From Montifringilla adamsi (taxonomy: Eukaryota; Chordata; Aves; Passeriformes; Passeridae), in assembly GCA_017590115.1 (NCBI GenBank), contig JAGGNK010008226.1, positions 6,895,283 through 6,959,282 of the forward strand: a DNA stretch of 64,000 nucleotides, in the 5' to 3' direction. Positions 10,933-22,755 of the stretch are shown here, one piece after another. Within the stretch, counting starts at the first letter, position 1; each line of letters begins with the position of its first letter. Below the pieces are notes generated by a model, which searched no databases, had not been told where the DNA came from, and saw only the letters and a program-made list of their open reading frames with translations. The position numbers were made by a program, and so were the translations under genes.

Positions 10933-12077
10933 CCCCTGGAATGGCACCTTCCAAGGAGCAGGACGTGGCACCTCCTGCTCCTCTGCTCCCCAAAAACCAT
11001 CTCTGCCTCTGAAGGTCTGAGGCTCCCACTGGTGAACCTGAAGGGAACAAATCCCATAAAACATCACCAACAAAGTCTGCCCAAAGACAAGAAGAGGAAT
11101 TAACACTTTTCTTCTTCTTCACAGATTATTGGCAAGGAAGGCAATTAAATAGCCTGATGTAATAGCACCTAATTAACGTGCAAGCCTGAAAATTCCTCGT
11201 TGTAATGACATCCCAATACTCGGGTTTCTGATTGCCCAGCACATACTAAAGTATGGATATCACATTTAGGCTTCCTAATTTGCTATTATTTGCCTGTATG
11301 TGGTAATTTATTCCCTGAAAATACCAAGAGGAAGAAAGGGAGAAGTCTCTTGCTGCTTTTAACTCTGGATGTAATTTTGACCTTAAGAAAGAACAAGACA
11401 GATATGAGAGAGTATATTAGATGTTATTATTACCATAATAAAAGAGAGATAAAAATCATTGTGCAGAAAGGCTCTAAGACAACTATTAACCATTTGTCAT
11501 ATAAAGAAAATCAAAATTTAACTTATCAGAGAGTCTGGCACTTTAAAGATTCATAATGGAAAAATTACTTGAAACCATGGAGCATTTATGCAGAATGTCA
11601 TTGATGAGCTGTCTGCTTAAGTGTTGAAAGAGTTTGGGGAAAGATTGAAAAAATGTCAAAGATGTGCCTTGTATCAGTCTCACCATATTTAAATTTATTT
11701 TTGGGAGTGAAGCAGCATGGCAGGAATTTTTCTTTAATGAAACAAGCTGGAATTCACTGTCCTACCCCAATGGGCCATGGCTGGTGAGAACAACTGAGGT
11801 GAGGATGGACCTTGGTGACTGAAAAAGTAACACTGCTGAATATCTAACATCTCTCTGGGGCTGGGGTACACAGCAATTTTTGGGGTTAGGGCAATTTTTC
11901 TGTCTTTGTGGAAAGAGGCAGACTTTTCTTCTAATTCCTTCCCAGATTTGAAGTCACTGGGTTGATGATGGTGGAAAAGAAAGAGACCTTAAAAGCTTGG
12001 TCTGCTGAGACCCATCTTGTCAACTTCTTTGGTGTGAACCTTCCAGAGCACACGTAAGGGCTCATTATTATTGTCAC
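10933..12077. other. Non-coding; AT-rich block that may be a conserved element
   Basis: 11120-11700 is AT-rich, non-repetitive and dense in homeodomain-type words (CTAATTAACG at about 11170, GCAATTAAATAGCC, CCTAATTTGC). No ORF or repeat explains it. No gene is recognised in the rest. Confidence 0.35.
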
Positions 12078-12489
12078 TGCTAGAAATTAAGGGATGGGAC
12101 TATTTTCAGGCTAAGAACGATTTATTGCTCAGACAAACACCAGTCTCAGAGGCTGTGAGATTTTAGAGGGGCAAGCATTCGGCCACAGCTCAAGAGCAGT
12201 CACAAGTTCTTTGTTACAAGGCAATACAGAACTCTCTAACCCAATGGACAGTTGCCACAGGGTTTATTTTGCTTTTCTCACCCATCACCTTTACTCACTC
12301 CTGCTGCACTGAGGATGCTTTTGTCCAATGGGCTTCTGTCTCACAGGCACACATCTGCTTCTGTTGTAACTTCTAAACTCTCAGTAATTCCATCCAACCC
12401 CACCCCTGCACTATAAACCCTTCACCATCTTACCAGTGCAGTTTCTCACTTACTTAAGGCATATTCTTACTTACAGCTATAGAAACACA
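12078..12489 (-). mobile_element. Solitary LTR, ERVL-like (antisense)
   Basis: On the minus strand this begins TGTGTTTCTATAGCTG, carries a polyadenylation signal in CTGAGCAATAAATCGTTCTT near its end, and ends near TTTCTAGCA. Length (about 410 bp), TG...CA ends and a single late AATAAA fit an avian LTR. No internal retroviral sequence is attached. I could not find a clear target-site duplication. Confidence 0.6.
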
Positions 12490-13047
12490 AGTTGATGATT
12501 TTTCTGCTTAATGTCTGTGTACTGTATTTTTACATCAATCCAAGCTTCTTCCAAGGCTGCAGATCAAACCCTTCAGTGTCTGTGGGAATTTCTGTTTTTC
12601 TGATTCCCACAAGAGTGACAAGAAATGATCTGTGGAGAGCAGCTCTCCAGACATCATCCCCAGATTTCATCCCCAGCTCACTGGAAGAACAGGGAGTGAC
12701 AGATCATCTTCCACAGGTTTTGCCTCAGACGTTTGGCACGTTCAGGGTCGGAATATTTTGTGTTCACTCCTGGTCAAACCTGGTGAGTCTCTATGGCAAC
12801 CCTGGAGCACCTCACAGAGCTCTGAGCACTTAGAGATTCCCCTACCCACAAAGATTTCTGTGCTTTGTGCCTGAGGGCTCTCCTGACCCCCCAAATTCTA
12901 ACTGAGCTTTCCAAACTGCAGCCAAATCCCAGAGCTGGGAGCTCCACATGGAGCCCAGGTTGCTGTGGTTGGCTCTGTGTCTTCATTAACATCTTAATTA
13001 GCAGCATGACACATGGCTCAAGCCAAGGTCTGGGAGGATGCTGTGGA
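12490..13047. other. Non-coding, no recognised feature
   Basis: Overlapping short frames on both strands at 12490-13170 have no recognisable content. Confidence 0.4.
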
Positions 13048-13384
13048 AATTTATTGTTAAACTCAGTGATGGCAGCATCGTTCCAGAGTAATTTCACTCC
13101 CCCCACCCCCTGCTCTGCTTTGCTTTGTTTTATGACTAAAAATTGCTATTTTATTAACAATACAATTTTATAACTAAAACTCTCAGTAGATGATGGTTAT
13201 CATGTTGCAGAGGGTTATTTTTACTTCATTTTCAAGTAAAAATCATCAATTAATTAAAAAGAACAAATGGCTCTCAACTCGAGGAAAGAAGAGTATGTGT
13301 GAGTGAAAATGGGTGGAAAATATATAATGAATTATGTAAACTGATCTTATTGATTAATTCACAGAACCTTAAAGGAAAGAAGAT
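13048..13384. repeat. Tandem duplication, unit 1
   Basis: Begins AATTTATTGTTAAACTCAGT and ends CTTAAAGGAAAGAAGAT. It is followed directly by unit 2, which is shorter by about 36 bp owing to small deletions (the CCACCCCCTGC and ATTGCTATTTTATTAAC parts are missing there). Confidence 0.9.
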
Positions 13385-13685
13385 AATTTATTGTTAAACT
13401 CAGTGATGTCAATATTGTTCCAGCATAATTTCAGTCCCCCCAGCTCTGCTTTGCTTTATTTTGTAACTAAAAATCACACTCTCAGTAGATGATGGTTATC
13501 ATGTTGCAGAAGGGTTTTTTTTACTTCATTTTCACGTAAAAATCATCAATGAATTAAAAAGAACAAATGGCTCTCAACTCGAGGAAAGGAGAGTATGTGT
13601 GAGTAAAAATGGGGGAAAAAATTATATGTGAATTATATAAAATGTTCATGTTGATTAATTTGCACAACCTTAAAGGAAAGAAGAT
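13385..13685. repeat. Tandem duplication, unit 2
   Basis: Starts with the same AATTTATTGTTAAACTCAGT as unit 1 and shares GGCTCTCAACTCGAGGAAAG. Substitutions are frequent enough to suggest an old duplication rather than an assembly artefact. Confidence 0.9.
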
Positions 13686-14379
13686 AATTGCCCCATGTGG
13701 GTGGAATTGGGCTACAAAAAGATAATTATGGACAAAAATATCAATGTTTTCCCTGTTGCAAAAATGGGGTGTTTTTGTATTTTCTTTGTTTTTCTGCAGA
13801 TATTAATGATGATGTCACTGGATTTCTCATGGAGCATCCCGAGCAGGAAGGGATCCACGAGGACCATCAAAGCTTGGCTCCCACAAGAATCATCCTCATG
13901 GATGCTCCTGCTGCCAGGAGCTGGGCAAGCCCTGTCAGACACAAACTCCACACCAAATCCATGCAGCTCGAGGAGGCCACCAAAGCCCTTTGAACCGCCC
14001 AAACATTTTCTCTGTTTTTGCATCAAGCTGGAATTTTCCTAAACTTCTACCAGCTAAATTTCCTGAATTTTCTGCTGTCAGTGCCCAGGTGTTTGTGCTG
14101 CACTTTTTGGACTCCTGAGAGTGGCTTTTTCCAGAGTCAGGCAGAAGCCATGTGAGGATGAGGTCTCCAGGTTCTCTCTGCTCTTTTGCATGTGGAGCGT
14201 GGTGCCAATTTGCATATTTTGGTACTTGAACTTTACAAATCACTCCTTATGATCAACAAATAAGGTGTCATTTACGTGCTTGTGTTCAGGAAATGAGTTG
14301 CATTTATCTTCCCTGTGTTCTCAGGATGAATTCAGGTGTTTTGGCACAGAGCACTCGCCTCGCCTGCCTCGTGCTGTTC
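13686..14379. other. Non-coding, no recognised feature
   Basis: Three overlapping frames of 100-115 codons (13688-14042) are open on both strands, none with known motifs. A weak exon-like context exists (TTTGTTTTTCTGCAG at about 13785-13799), but no partner exon is recognised. Confidence 0.35.
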
Positions 14380-14694
14380 GCCTGTCAAAGGCTGTACCTC
14401 TGAGCCTGTAACTGCTTAATTAATGATATTATAGATGCTGTAGCCTTATAAACTGGATTGTTTGGTCACTGGCCTAAGCTGGATGCTTTTCAAAGGCATA
14501 TTCAATAATTCAGCTTTTTATTTAGGTAAAATACCTTGTCTTTTAGATTAATTTAGTCATATAGCATTGAAAAATATATATAATTTTTAAGAGGCTGATG
14601 GCTGAGGACAGTTTCATTTGACAAATTAATTGCAGAGTGTTTCGCAGATGTGATTATTCATTAATGATGATTAATAAATGAGGGTGGGAGGCAG
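14380..14694. other. AT-rich block, possible conserved regulatory element
   Basis: Non-repetitive sequence rich in homeodomain-type sites: CTTAATTAATGATATTATAG, ACAAATTAATTGCAG and ATTCATTAATGATGATTAAT. No ORF. Its appearance is that of a developmental enhancer, but only cross-species alignment could show conservation. Confidence 0.3.
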
Positions 14695-14813
14695 AGTCCA
14701 AGGCCAGGTTGGACACTGGGGCTAGGAGCAGCCTGGGACAGGGGAAGGCTGGAATGGGATGGGATTTAAGGTCCATCCAACCCAACCCAGTCTGGGACTC
14801 CATGATCCCATCA
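14695..14813 (+). mobile_element. CR1 3' fragment
   Basis: CAAGGCCAGGTTGGACACTG through GGTCCATCCAACCCAACCCA and CCATGATCCCATC. Truncated to about 120 bp. Confidence 0.8.
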
Positions 14814-17800
14814 CACCATTTGCTGTTCCTTACAGCTCCTTTCCAGCTGCCAGGAGCTTTTACTCCACAGCTATATTTATTGACTGCATTTCCAGCAAAT
14901 GCAGGAATTTTATCTTGTGTGCAAATCGTGCAAAGAAATGAATCTCCCTCGTTATCCTGGAATTATGGGATGGAAGAGTTCCCACATGACTCATCCCTGG
15001 CATTCACCAGCGGTCACTGCAAGCAATGTCTCGATAGTTTTATGTTATATTTTGTTGGTGATTGCAGCACAGTTGTGTGATTTCCTCAGTTCCACGCTGA
15101 ATAAATGGAAAATGTTCTGGTCAGCAGGAGCAGGGAGGTTCCTGACTGATGGAACAAACCCAGGGGATTCTGCTCGGGGTCGCTGACAGCTCTGATTCCT
15201 GAGTCACTTCTGAAAGCCTGACCTTGAGGAAAAGCTTCACTTTCCTTGTAAAGAAAAACTGGATTTCACCTGCCAGAGGGGGAGAGGGGAGTGATTCTTC
15301 CTGCTCTGGTAAAATTTGGTGCTGTGAAGTTGCCAACACAAATCCAGGAGTTTTCCAGGCAGGAATGCTGCGCACCTGACATGGAGCCTGGCAAAAAATT
15401 CAGTTAAAAAATGGGACCATTTCTCCTTTTCCTACAGGAAACTCCCCCACATTCCCTGTGCCACCTTGGGCAGGATTCTGACTGATTCTGATTCTGCTTC
15501 TGCACTTGGCTCTTACATCCAAAATTTTTAACTTGTCCTTTTTCTTTCCGATGTTCTATTGATGGGGTTTTCTGCTCCCATTTGGAATTTCTGTGGCATC
15601 CAGACACTGCAAATTAATTTGTGTCAACACTACTGCAGGGAAAATCATAACTGATTATGGGAACGGTGGATAACCAGGGAATTGGACAAGGGAGATTCCC
15701 AGAGCAGCAAGGAAGGGTTAAAACTGGATCTCTAATTCCCATATTTTGGGGGTGTGTTTTGTCTTGAAGCTTCCACAAGAAAAAGTTCCAGGGGAGATAA
15801 AACTCTGTGTGATTTCTGTACATTTTGCCTTTTTTTTTTTAATGATCACAAGCTTAGCTTCTTAAATTAGGTGTGACTGGGGATGGGAGAAGTGGTAATA
15901 TTTTCCTAGTGAGCCTGAAGCTGCTGCAGGATAGCATTCCATGATTATTTTTGTCAGAAAGATGAATGCCATCCTAAAAAAAGTTGGAAGCTCACAGCAC
16001 CTTGGCTTTGATATATGAATATTGCCACTGTGGATGTTGGAATGGCATTCTGGATGCTTTGTGGGTCTATGGCTATGAGACATTCCTTGGGCTGATTCAG
16101 AAACACTTTTCCTACACATTTTAAAGCAACTTTTGGTCTTTGTGGGTTGGTTTTTTTTGTTTTTTTTCCCTTTTTCTTGTCTTTTTTCTTTTTTTTTTTT
16201 TTTTTTTTTCCTCATCTGTAATTTCAAAACACTTCTGGAAGTGAATTGAAGAGGCTGGAGGATTTAGGAGATATTCATCACACAAAATTCGTAGTCACCT
16301 TTTATCCACCTCTGGTTTAATACCCTGCAATGTCAAGGAAGGGCTGCACTACATTAATTCCCACAAATTCCAGCTGGGAAATCAGGGATCCCTCACAGAG
16401 AACTGTTACAACAGGAAATATTTCATGTGTGTGAGGTTTTATAAATTGCCCACCCTCCCAGCTATACAGATATCATTAAAAAAGTTGGTTTTGAGAGAAG
16501 AATTCCCAGAACTGTAGTAGTTTTTAAATGAAAATAGCAGCTTTTGTTTGGAGCATGTTTGTGCCCTCAGCCCCAGCCTGCCGAAGCACTTCGCAACCAG
16601 AGCTGGTTAAAATACCTTGGAAAAAAAGCAGGAAAATGGGAGAGTGCCCTCTAACGTCAACAAATCCAAGGAAAGGGACTGGAAAGCAGCACAGGGAGAT
16701 GGAGGGATAAGGATTGGCTCCGGATGAACAGAATTTGGAGTAGAAAAGTAGAGGAACATTTGAAATTTGGGGGTTTCAAAAGCAGCAAATGCAGCTGAGC
16801 TTCCAGGAGAGGCCAAATCCGAGCCTCAAATTCCATTTGTTTCTCAAATCCTTCCCCCAGGTGCGGCTGCATCTGTTTCCTTCCTGCCTTTCAGTGGGAT
16901 GAACGTTTATTGGGATTGATCAGATGATCCCTTGTGACCACATCTGACCTTAGCCCTTCTAGGATTCTGTTTTCCATGGAAAAGTGGACTCTAAATACAG
17001 ACTATTTCATGGCAGTTGTTAAAACACTCAGATTAAGTAAAATAAACACGTCCTGGACCTATTACCTCTTCCTATTGCAACAAACGTGCTTTAAAAATAT
17101 CAAAGATACCCAAAAAAGAGGAAAATTCAATATTTGCATTAATATCAAAGAGCAGTGAACACAGAGGGAGTGATCCCATTGTGGGGTCCTGCTCTGTGAT
17201 TTTGACACCAGCAGATTTGGGGGATTTGTTTTCCCTCACTGCCCATCAGCAGATTTCTGTAGATTTCAAATTTATGGTGTCACCACCACTCCACACCCTG
17301 GGACCACTGCTGCTTTTCCAGGGAGAAGGGCTTGTTCCCAAAACACTCCAGACTGCAATGTTTAATTTTTTGATCACTCAGGCAGCTCCCAGGAATATTC
17401 ACAGGGGAAGGACACCAAGGTGGATGCAAATCCAAACAAGATTGAAACATCAATCACTTATTCATGGAGAAATATTTACAGTGGGTTTTTTTTTAACTTG
17501 ACAAAGGGATAATGAAAGGTGTATCCTAGGGGAGTTTAGGGGTAGATTTTATTCCAAACAAATGCAATAAATGCAGAAATTTTGCGCTCACCAAGAACTG
17601 AAAAAGGCCAGGAATGAAATAAACCCCAGAAATGTTGAAATCAGGCTGGCCAGGACTTTTCTCCAAACAGTTTTCCATTGGAAAATGCCAGATCATAATG
17701 AAAGAAGTGATCTGTGGAAATCAATCACTCCTGACAGAGTCACAGTGAGGAGCATTCCCTGCCAGCTGCCAAGCTCCTGCTCCGCTCTCCTTCAGGAGCA

Positions 17801-17901
17801 GATCCAGGATGTTCCCCCACCTGGACACACATCCCATGTCCCATGCCCTTCCCAGGCCTGCACCCACCACAGCCACTGAAATCCAGTGTCACTGGAAAGC
17901 A
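14814..17901. other. Non-coding, no recognised gene
   Basis: Mostly AT-rich. It contains a long T-rich pyrimidine tract at 16140-16210. No CR1 or LTR could be identified with confidence and no exon is recognised. Confidence 0.4.
16140..16211. repeat. T-rich tract
   Basis: T runs separated by G or C, ending in about 21 consecutive Ts. The reverse strand could be the poly(A) end of a retroposed sequence, but no retroposed gene is seen beside it. Confidence 0.75.
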
Positions 17902-18290
17902 GAGCAAGGGAATATTGCCATGCCCTCCCTTTCCAGAAGCAATTTCCAACCTCTCCCCCCAAACACAAATCCCACAAATCCAGTGGGCAGAATCCAGGAT
18001 TAAATCTGTCATGGTTTTATTTCGTTCCAGCACCTCTGTTTGAAATCTGAACTAACTTGCAGAGGAAAGCAAGGAGCCCTCTAACACCAGAATTCCAGCA
18101 GCAGGAACAACAGGCAGGCTCCAAAGGGCAGTAAAATAGTCCATAACCTGTAAAAAGAAGAGGATTCTGCAGCAGTGACTGAGGAGTTTTTTATCCTGTA
18201 TGGATTTCCTTCGAATTTTAATGAAGGAAACCAAGGAACAAGGAAGATTCTCCCGCTTTAACAGCAGAAAGAGTGGATTCTTTGGGAAAT
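17902..18290. repeat. 389-bp direct duplication, copy 1
   Basis: GAGCAAGGGAATATTGCC through GTGGATTCTTTGGGAAAT. Identical to 19541-19929 except for about three substitutions and no indel. It has open frames on both strands (one of 97 codons on the minus strand), but no recognisable protein. Confidence 0.95.
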
Positions 18291-19056
18291 CCAGTGTCAC
18301 ACAGACCTTCCTGCTGAGCTGTATGACATGTTTCCTGAAGGGACACGTGCAGGTGTGTTTGGCTTTTTCCATTTATTGTGTGGTTTTAACCTCACAATTA
18401 CCTGCACTCATTTCTGGTCTCCTGGACAAGAAAGGAGAAGCAAATCCAAGCTGAAAACTATGGCAAAACTTGGAAAAAAGCTCTGTCAGTCTCCCAAAGC
18501 ACTGGCTCCAAAAGCCCAGCAGGTTTATTGACGCTAGCAAGTGTTTATTCCTTGTTTTCCAGATAATCCAAGCAAGCTGAGCGCTCCTGGTGCTAAGAGG
18601 AGAGAGAAGTGCCAGCCTTGGAGAGCTGCCACCTCAACTAGCCATGCCCAAACTGCACTGCAGGAACTCCCAGGGGCTCAGCAGGCTTTCCCAAAGCCCA
18701 GGACATCCCCCATGGAGGATTATCCCTGCAGCTCCTGCACCTGCACTGCTTTGGGTGGGATGGGGGGAATGTGGAGGGGAGGAGGAGCGCTCGGGATCCA
18801 CTCCCTGCTGGAGCTGCTGGAGGTTTTCCTGCTACAAGAAAAAAGTTTTATTCTTTTTTTCCACCTCAGCTCTAGCATGGTGTGTTTCCCAGCCCTCCAG
18901 GAGGTGTTCCCACATGCCTTGGCAGCAGTTTTGGGCACATCTGTGCAGGCTGGAGGTGCCCCTGGGCAGATGGAGCTGGTGCAGATGGCACGGCTGGCAC
19001 CCACGGGGAGAGGGGCAGGGGGGTGCTGTTCCCAGGAGAGGGGTCAGATGGCTCCC
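18291..19056. other. Unique spacer between the duplicated copies
   Basis: Contains GC-rich sequence (18580-19056) in which long frames are open on both strands, up to 220 codons at 18541-19203. These run into the 72-bp minisatellite and show no known domain, so I do not call a gene. Confidence 0.4.
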
Positions 19057-19335
19057 CTGATCCCTCAGGATCCTTGTGCCTGTCATTCCAGCCTGGAAAA
19101 CTGGAAATATCACCTGGAATGGCTTCCACTGATCCCTCAGGATCCTTGTGCCTGTGATTCCAGGCTGGAAAATTTAAATATCACGTGGAATGGGTTCCAC
19201 TGATCCCTCAGGATCCTTGTGCCTGTGATTCCAGCCTGGAAAACTTTAAATATCACATGCAATGGCTTCCACTGATCCCTCAGGATCCTTGTGCCTGTGA
19301 TTCCAGGCTGGCAAACTGGAAATACCACATGGCAA
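19057..19335. repeat. 72-bp minisatellite, about four units
   Basis: Units start at 19057, 19129, 19200 and 19272 with CTGATCCCTCAGGATCCTTG and carry TGATTCCAGSCTGGAAAA in the middle. The last unit is incomplete. Confidence 0.92.
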
Positions 19336-19540
19336 GGTGCACTGCTGGCAGCTCAGGAGAGAGGGGTTGGGAAGGTATTTCCAGGCTGGATGCTGCAAGC
19401 TGTTCCTGCTAAATGCTGATGGATGTTATCTCTGTTTAATAAATACCAGGAGCAGAGATGGAGCTCTCCTGCACACAGGTCTGGTTTAAATTAAGATTCA
19501 GGAGAGGGATGGGAAGGAGCCATTGCTGGATGTGTGGGGA

Positions 19541-19929
19541 GAGCGAGGGAATATTGCCATGCCCTCCCTTTCCAGAAGCAATTTCCAACCTCTCCCCCCA
19601 AACACAAATCCCACAAATCCAGTGGGCAGAATCCAGGATTAAATCTGTCATGGTTTTATTTCGTTCCAGCACCTCTGTTTGAAATCTGAACTAACTTGCA
19701 GAGGAAAGCAAGGAGCCCTCTAACACCAGAATTCCAGCAGCAGGAACAACAGGCAGGCTCCAAAGGGCAGTAAAATAGTCCATAACCTGTAAAAAGAAGA
19801 GGATTCTGCAGCAGTGACTGAGGAGTTTTTTATCCTGTATGGATTTCCTTCGAATTTTAATGAAGGAAACCAAGGAACAAGGAAGATTCTCCCACTTTAA
19901 TAGCAGAAAGAGTGGATTCTTTGGGAAAT
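19541..19929. repeat. 389-bp direct duplication, copy 2
   Basis: Second copy, offset by exactly 1639 bp from copy 1. Differences are CAAGGG to CGAGGG at the left edge and CCCGCTTTAACAGC to CCCACTTTAATAGC near the right edge. Such low divergence means a recent event. Confidence 0.95.
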
Positions 19930-20993
19930 AAGTGGAAAATTATCTTTTCCCAATGAAAACACTGCCACCAGCTGGTTAATAAATGGGACTGAGGCTTTGC
20001 ACTGAAAAAATTATAGTGGGGGTTTTAACCCACAGCTAAACTGGAAGTGATATTTGAGGTCAACATGTTTTCAGAACAGAAAGGAATTAATTATCTGTAT
20101 GCTCCATTTATTTTTCTAACAAGGCTACGTGAAAATAAAGTAATTAATGCGTTTTGCATTAAATATCTTGTTAAACAAAGGTGGCCAGACCATGAGGCAC
20201 TTTTATCACCTTCCACCTTCATGGACTGGTGTGACCATCTCAGATTCCTCTGCAGCTCAGACACCCCCAGGTTTGTAGCTGATTATTTTTCAATTAACGG
20301 TGAAATTAATTGAACATTTGAGATACATTAAAATGAATTTGCCTTTTCAGATCCATGGGTTTTCACTGGTGTCCAACATTTTTCTGAGTCCCTGGAGCAA
20401 ACCCTGACAGCTCTGGGTTCTGAGGGCAGCACCGGCTGCAGTTCTGGGTCCTGGTGCCAAAATTTTGGGATGGTTCCATCAACTCCTTACTCCTGATTTT
20501 GTTGAAACTTTGCAGTGTCAGCATTGACATTTCAATGGCCATGGTGGGTTTTGAGACAATTCCTGTGCTCGGAATGCTCATTTCAGGTTTCCTGCAGCAG
20601 CCAGAAAAATGCAGCTCAGCTTTTTAAAGCTGATGGAACAATCACTGGGAAGAGAAATGTTGTAAATGGAGGGTGAGGCTCAGAGGCACAATTCCATGCT
20701 CAGGGGGGATTCCCAATTGATCCTGTGCTGGAGAGACAGGATTTATTGCAGTCTGGGCACTGGGAGAGCAGCAGGAGATGTGTTTCATGTCAGAGTAAAT
20801 CATTTCCCTTACAGGTGCTGATCTCCTTTGGCCCCAGATTCAGGCACTGACTTTTTGAGCTTGTGATTCACTTCGTGTATTTATTGGGGGTTTTTTATCT
20901 CTCAGCAAGCTGAAGCCATGAGGAATTTCAGGACCTCTTCTCCTAGCTTTGGCCTGAGGAGATTTGTCACCCACCAAAGCTGTTCCTGTGATA
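19930..20993. other. Non-coding; includes an AT-rich candidate element
   Basis: 20050-20335 is non-repetitive and rich in homeodomain words (GGAATTAATTATCTG, AAGTAATTAATGCG, GAAATTAATTGAAC). An 88-codon frame at 20047-20313 overlaps it but matches no family I know. The remainder is featureless. Confidence 0.35.
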
Positions 20994-21200
20994 CCACAGA
21001 ATCCTCGGGGCTGGAAAAGCCCTGCAGGATCACCGAGTCCAAGCTGTGCCCAGTCCCCACCTTGTCCCCAGCCCAGAGCCCTGAGTGCCACCTCCAGGTG
21101 TTCCCTGGGAACCTCCAGGGGTGGGAACTGTCCTGTTGTCCTTCTGTGGACACTCCAGAGCTCTGTGGCTCTTTACAGCCTCTGTCCTGCACCTTGAACC
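20994..21200 (-). mobile_element. CR1 3' fragment
   Basis: Starts ACCACAGAATCCTCGGGGCT and continues AGCTGTGCCCAGTCCCCACC and TGAGTGCCACCTCCAGGTGT. It belongs to the same subfamily as 22455-22755 and 33803-34165. Confidence 0.8.
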
Positions 21201-22380
21201 AAGAATTCTCCCTGGCTTTTGTTACCAGACTCAGCTCAGGGCAAACCTAACCCATTTTTTCCCTCATTAATAGATTTAAAACCATTAAAGACATGATTTT
21301 TTTTTTTTTAATAGTGATAAAATTTTAAGTGACTCCAAGTTTTCTATGAGCTGGTTTCAACCCAGCAGCCCACAACTCCTGCTTGAAACTCTTTGTGGTG
21401 TGGGGTATATTTCCCAAAACAACCTTCTGGGATGTGAGACCAAATTAATTGCTTCTGTTTTTCCTTGGAAACAAACATTTCTCTAATGATCCGATATCTC
21501 ATTAGGCAGCACTAAAATATTGGTTTTGCTCAGGGAGGACCTGTTTTGTCATGAGCTGACAGCAGGTATTGGACCTTAAATCATCCCAGAATTGGAACTG
21601 TGTTGTCTGTGCACCTTCCACACCCTAAGAGTATCCTATTCTCCATATCCATTGGAATTCCTGAGTGGAATATTCACTGCTCAGCAACAGCAACAAACAC
21701 ATTTAAACCCACTGGTTTAATTGGCTGCAAAAATTTTCCTCTGGGAGGGAATTCAGGATATAAAACATTTTACAACACTGGTGCAGATTATGTTGTGTTC
21801 TCTCCCAGCAGTGCCATTCATTTCAATGGATTCCCTGCAAAACAAGGGAGAGCCAGTGGAGAAAAGAGGGAATCCAGCCCCACAGCTGGCCAAGGATGCT
21901 GCTGACACACCACGAGAGAGGTAAAACACCCTAAAGTCACCCATGGAAACTCAGCCAGGAGGAGAAATTTCTCTCTTTGCTGCATAGTAATCCTGCTTGG
22001 AAAGGAGGATTAGGGGAGGATGAAGCTGCAGCGAGACAAGGGCACTCTTTTCCCTAGGGACAGATTTCTCCAGGGATTTAGGGGAATTTGGAAGGCACCC
22101 CTCGACATCACGTGGCTGCTGCTTTACCCTGCCTGCAGCGTGGGCATGACCTGGGAGCTCCAGAAGCGTGGCTTTGGGGGATGATGCTGGAATTTCCTGA
22201 TCTCTGAGGACACTTGGGATGACCCCAGCACAGGTGACATCTCTGGGGCTGCAGGGGACAGATGGGTCCCTGTTCCCTGGGTAACCAGAGCCACGATGGA
22301 GCTGCAGGTACCAAATGGGAGTAGCACTGAAAATCTCTTTGTTTTATGGATTTCACCTCCGTTTCTTGGTCTTGGTGGGT
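21201..22380. other. Non-coding, no recognised feature
   Basis: Mixed sequence with a T run at about 21297-21311. No gene is supported. Confidence 0.4.
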
Positions 22381-22434
22381 TTTTTTTGTTTGTTTGTTTG
22401 TTTTGTTTTTGTTTTGTTTTGTTTTGTTTTTCTA
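22381..22434. repeat. (TTTG)n / (TTTTG)n microsatellite
   Basis: A T run, then TTTG units, then TTTTG units. Confidence 0.9.
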
Positions 22435-22454
22435 CTTTTGGGTCCATTTTAAGG

Positions 22455-22755
22455 AGGATCAGGAGGGACTTTGTTGCTGCACAACTCCCTGCCAAAAGGG
22501 GACAGCCAGGGGGGTCAGGGAATGTGGCACCAGGGGAGGCTCAGGGTGGACATCAGCAGGAATTTCCCCATGGAAAGGGTGCTCAGGCCCTGGCCAGGAG
22601 GTTTGGAGTGCCCATCCCTGGAGGTGTCCCAGGAATCCCTGGAGGTGGCACTCAGATCTCTGGGCTGGGGACAAGGTGGGGATTGGACACAGCTTGGACT
22701 TGATGTTGTCAGAAGTTTTTTCCCACCCAAAATGATTCTGTGATTTTGGGATCTG
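22455..22755 (+). mobile_element. CR1 3' fragment
   Basis: Contains AAAAGGGGACAGCCAGGGGG, CATCCCTGGAGGTGTCCCAG, GGACTTGATGTTGTCAGAAG and a tail TTTTCCCACCCAAAATGATT with CTGTGATTTTGG. About 300 bp are preserved. Confidence 0.85.

Noticed and set aside
16140..16211. Poly(A) tail of a processed pseudogene on the minus strand
   Set aside because: No gene-like sequence precedes the tract on the minus strand; it may be simple sequence.
18541..19203. 220-codon plus frame
   Set aside because: Runs through GC-rich DNA into the 72-bp minisatellite, with frames open on both strands and no domain.
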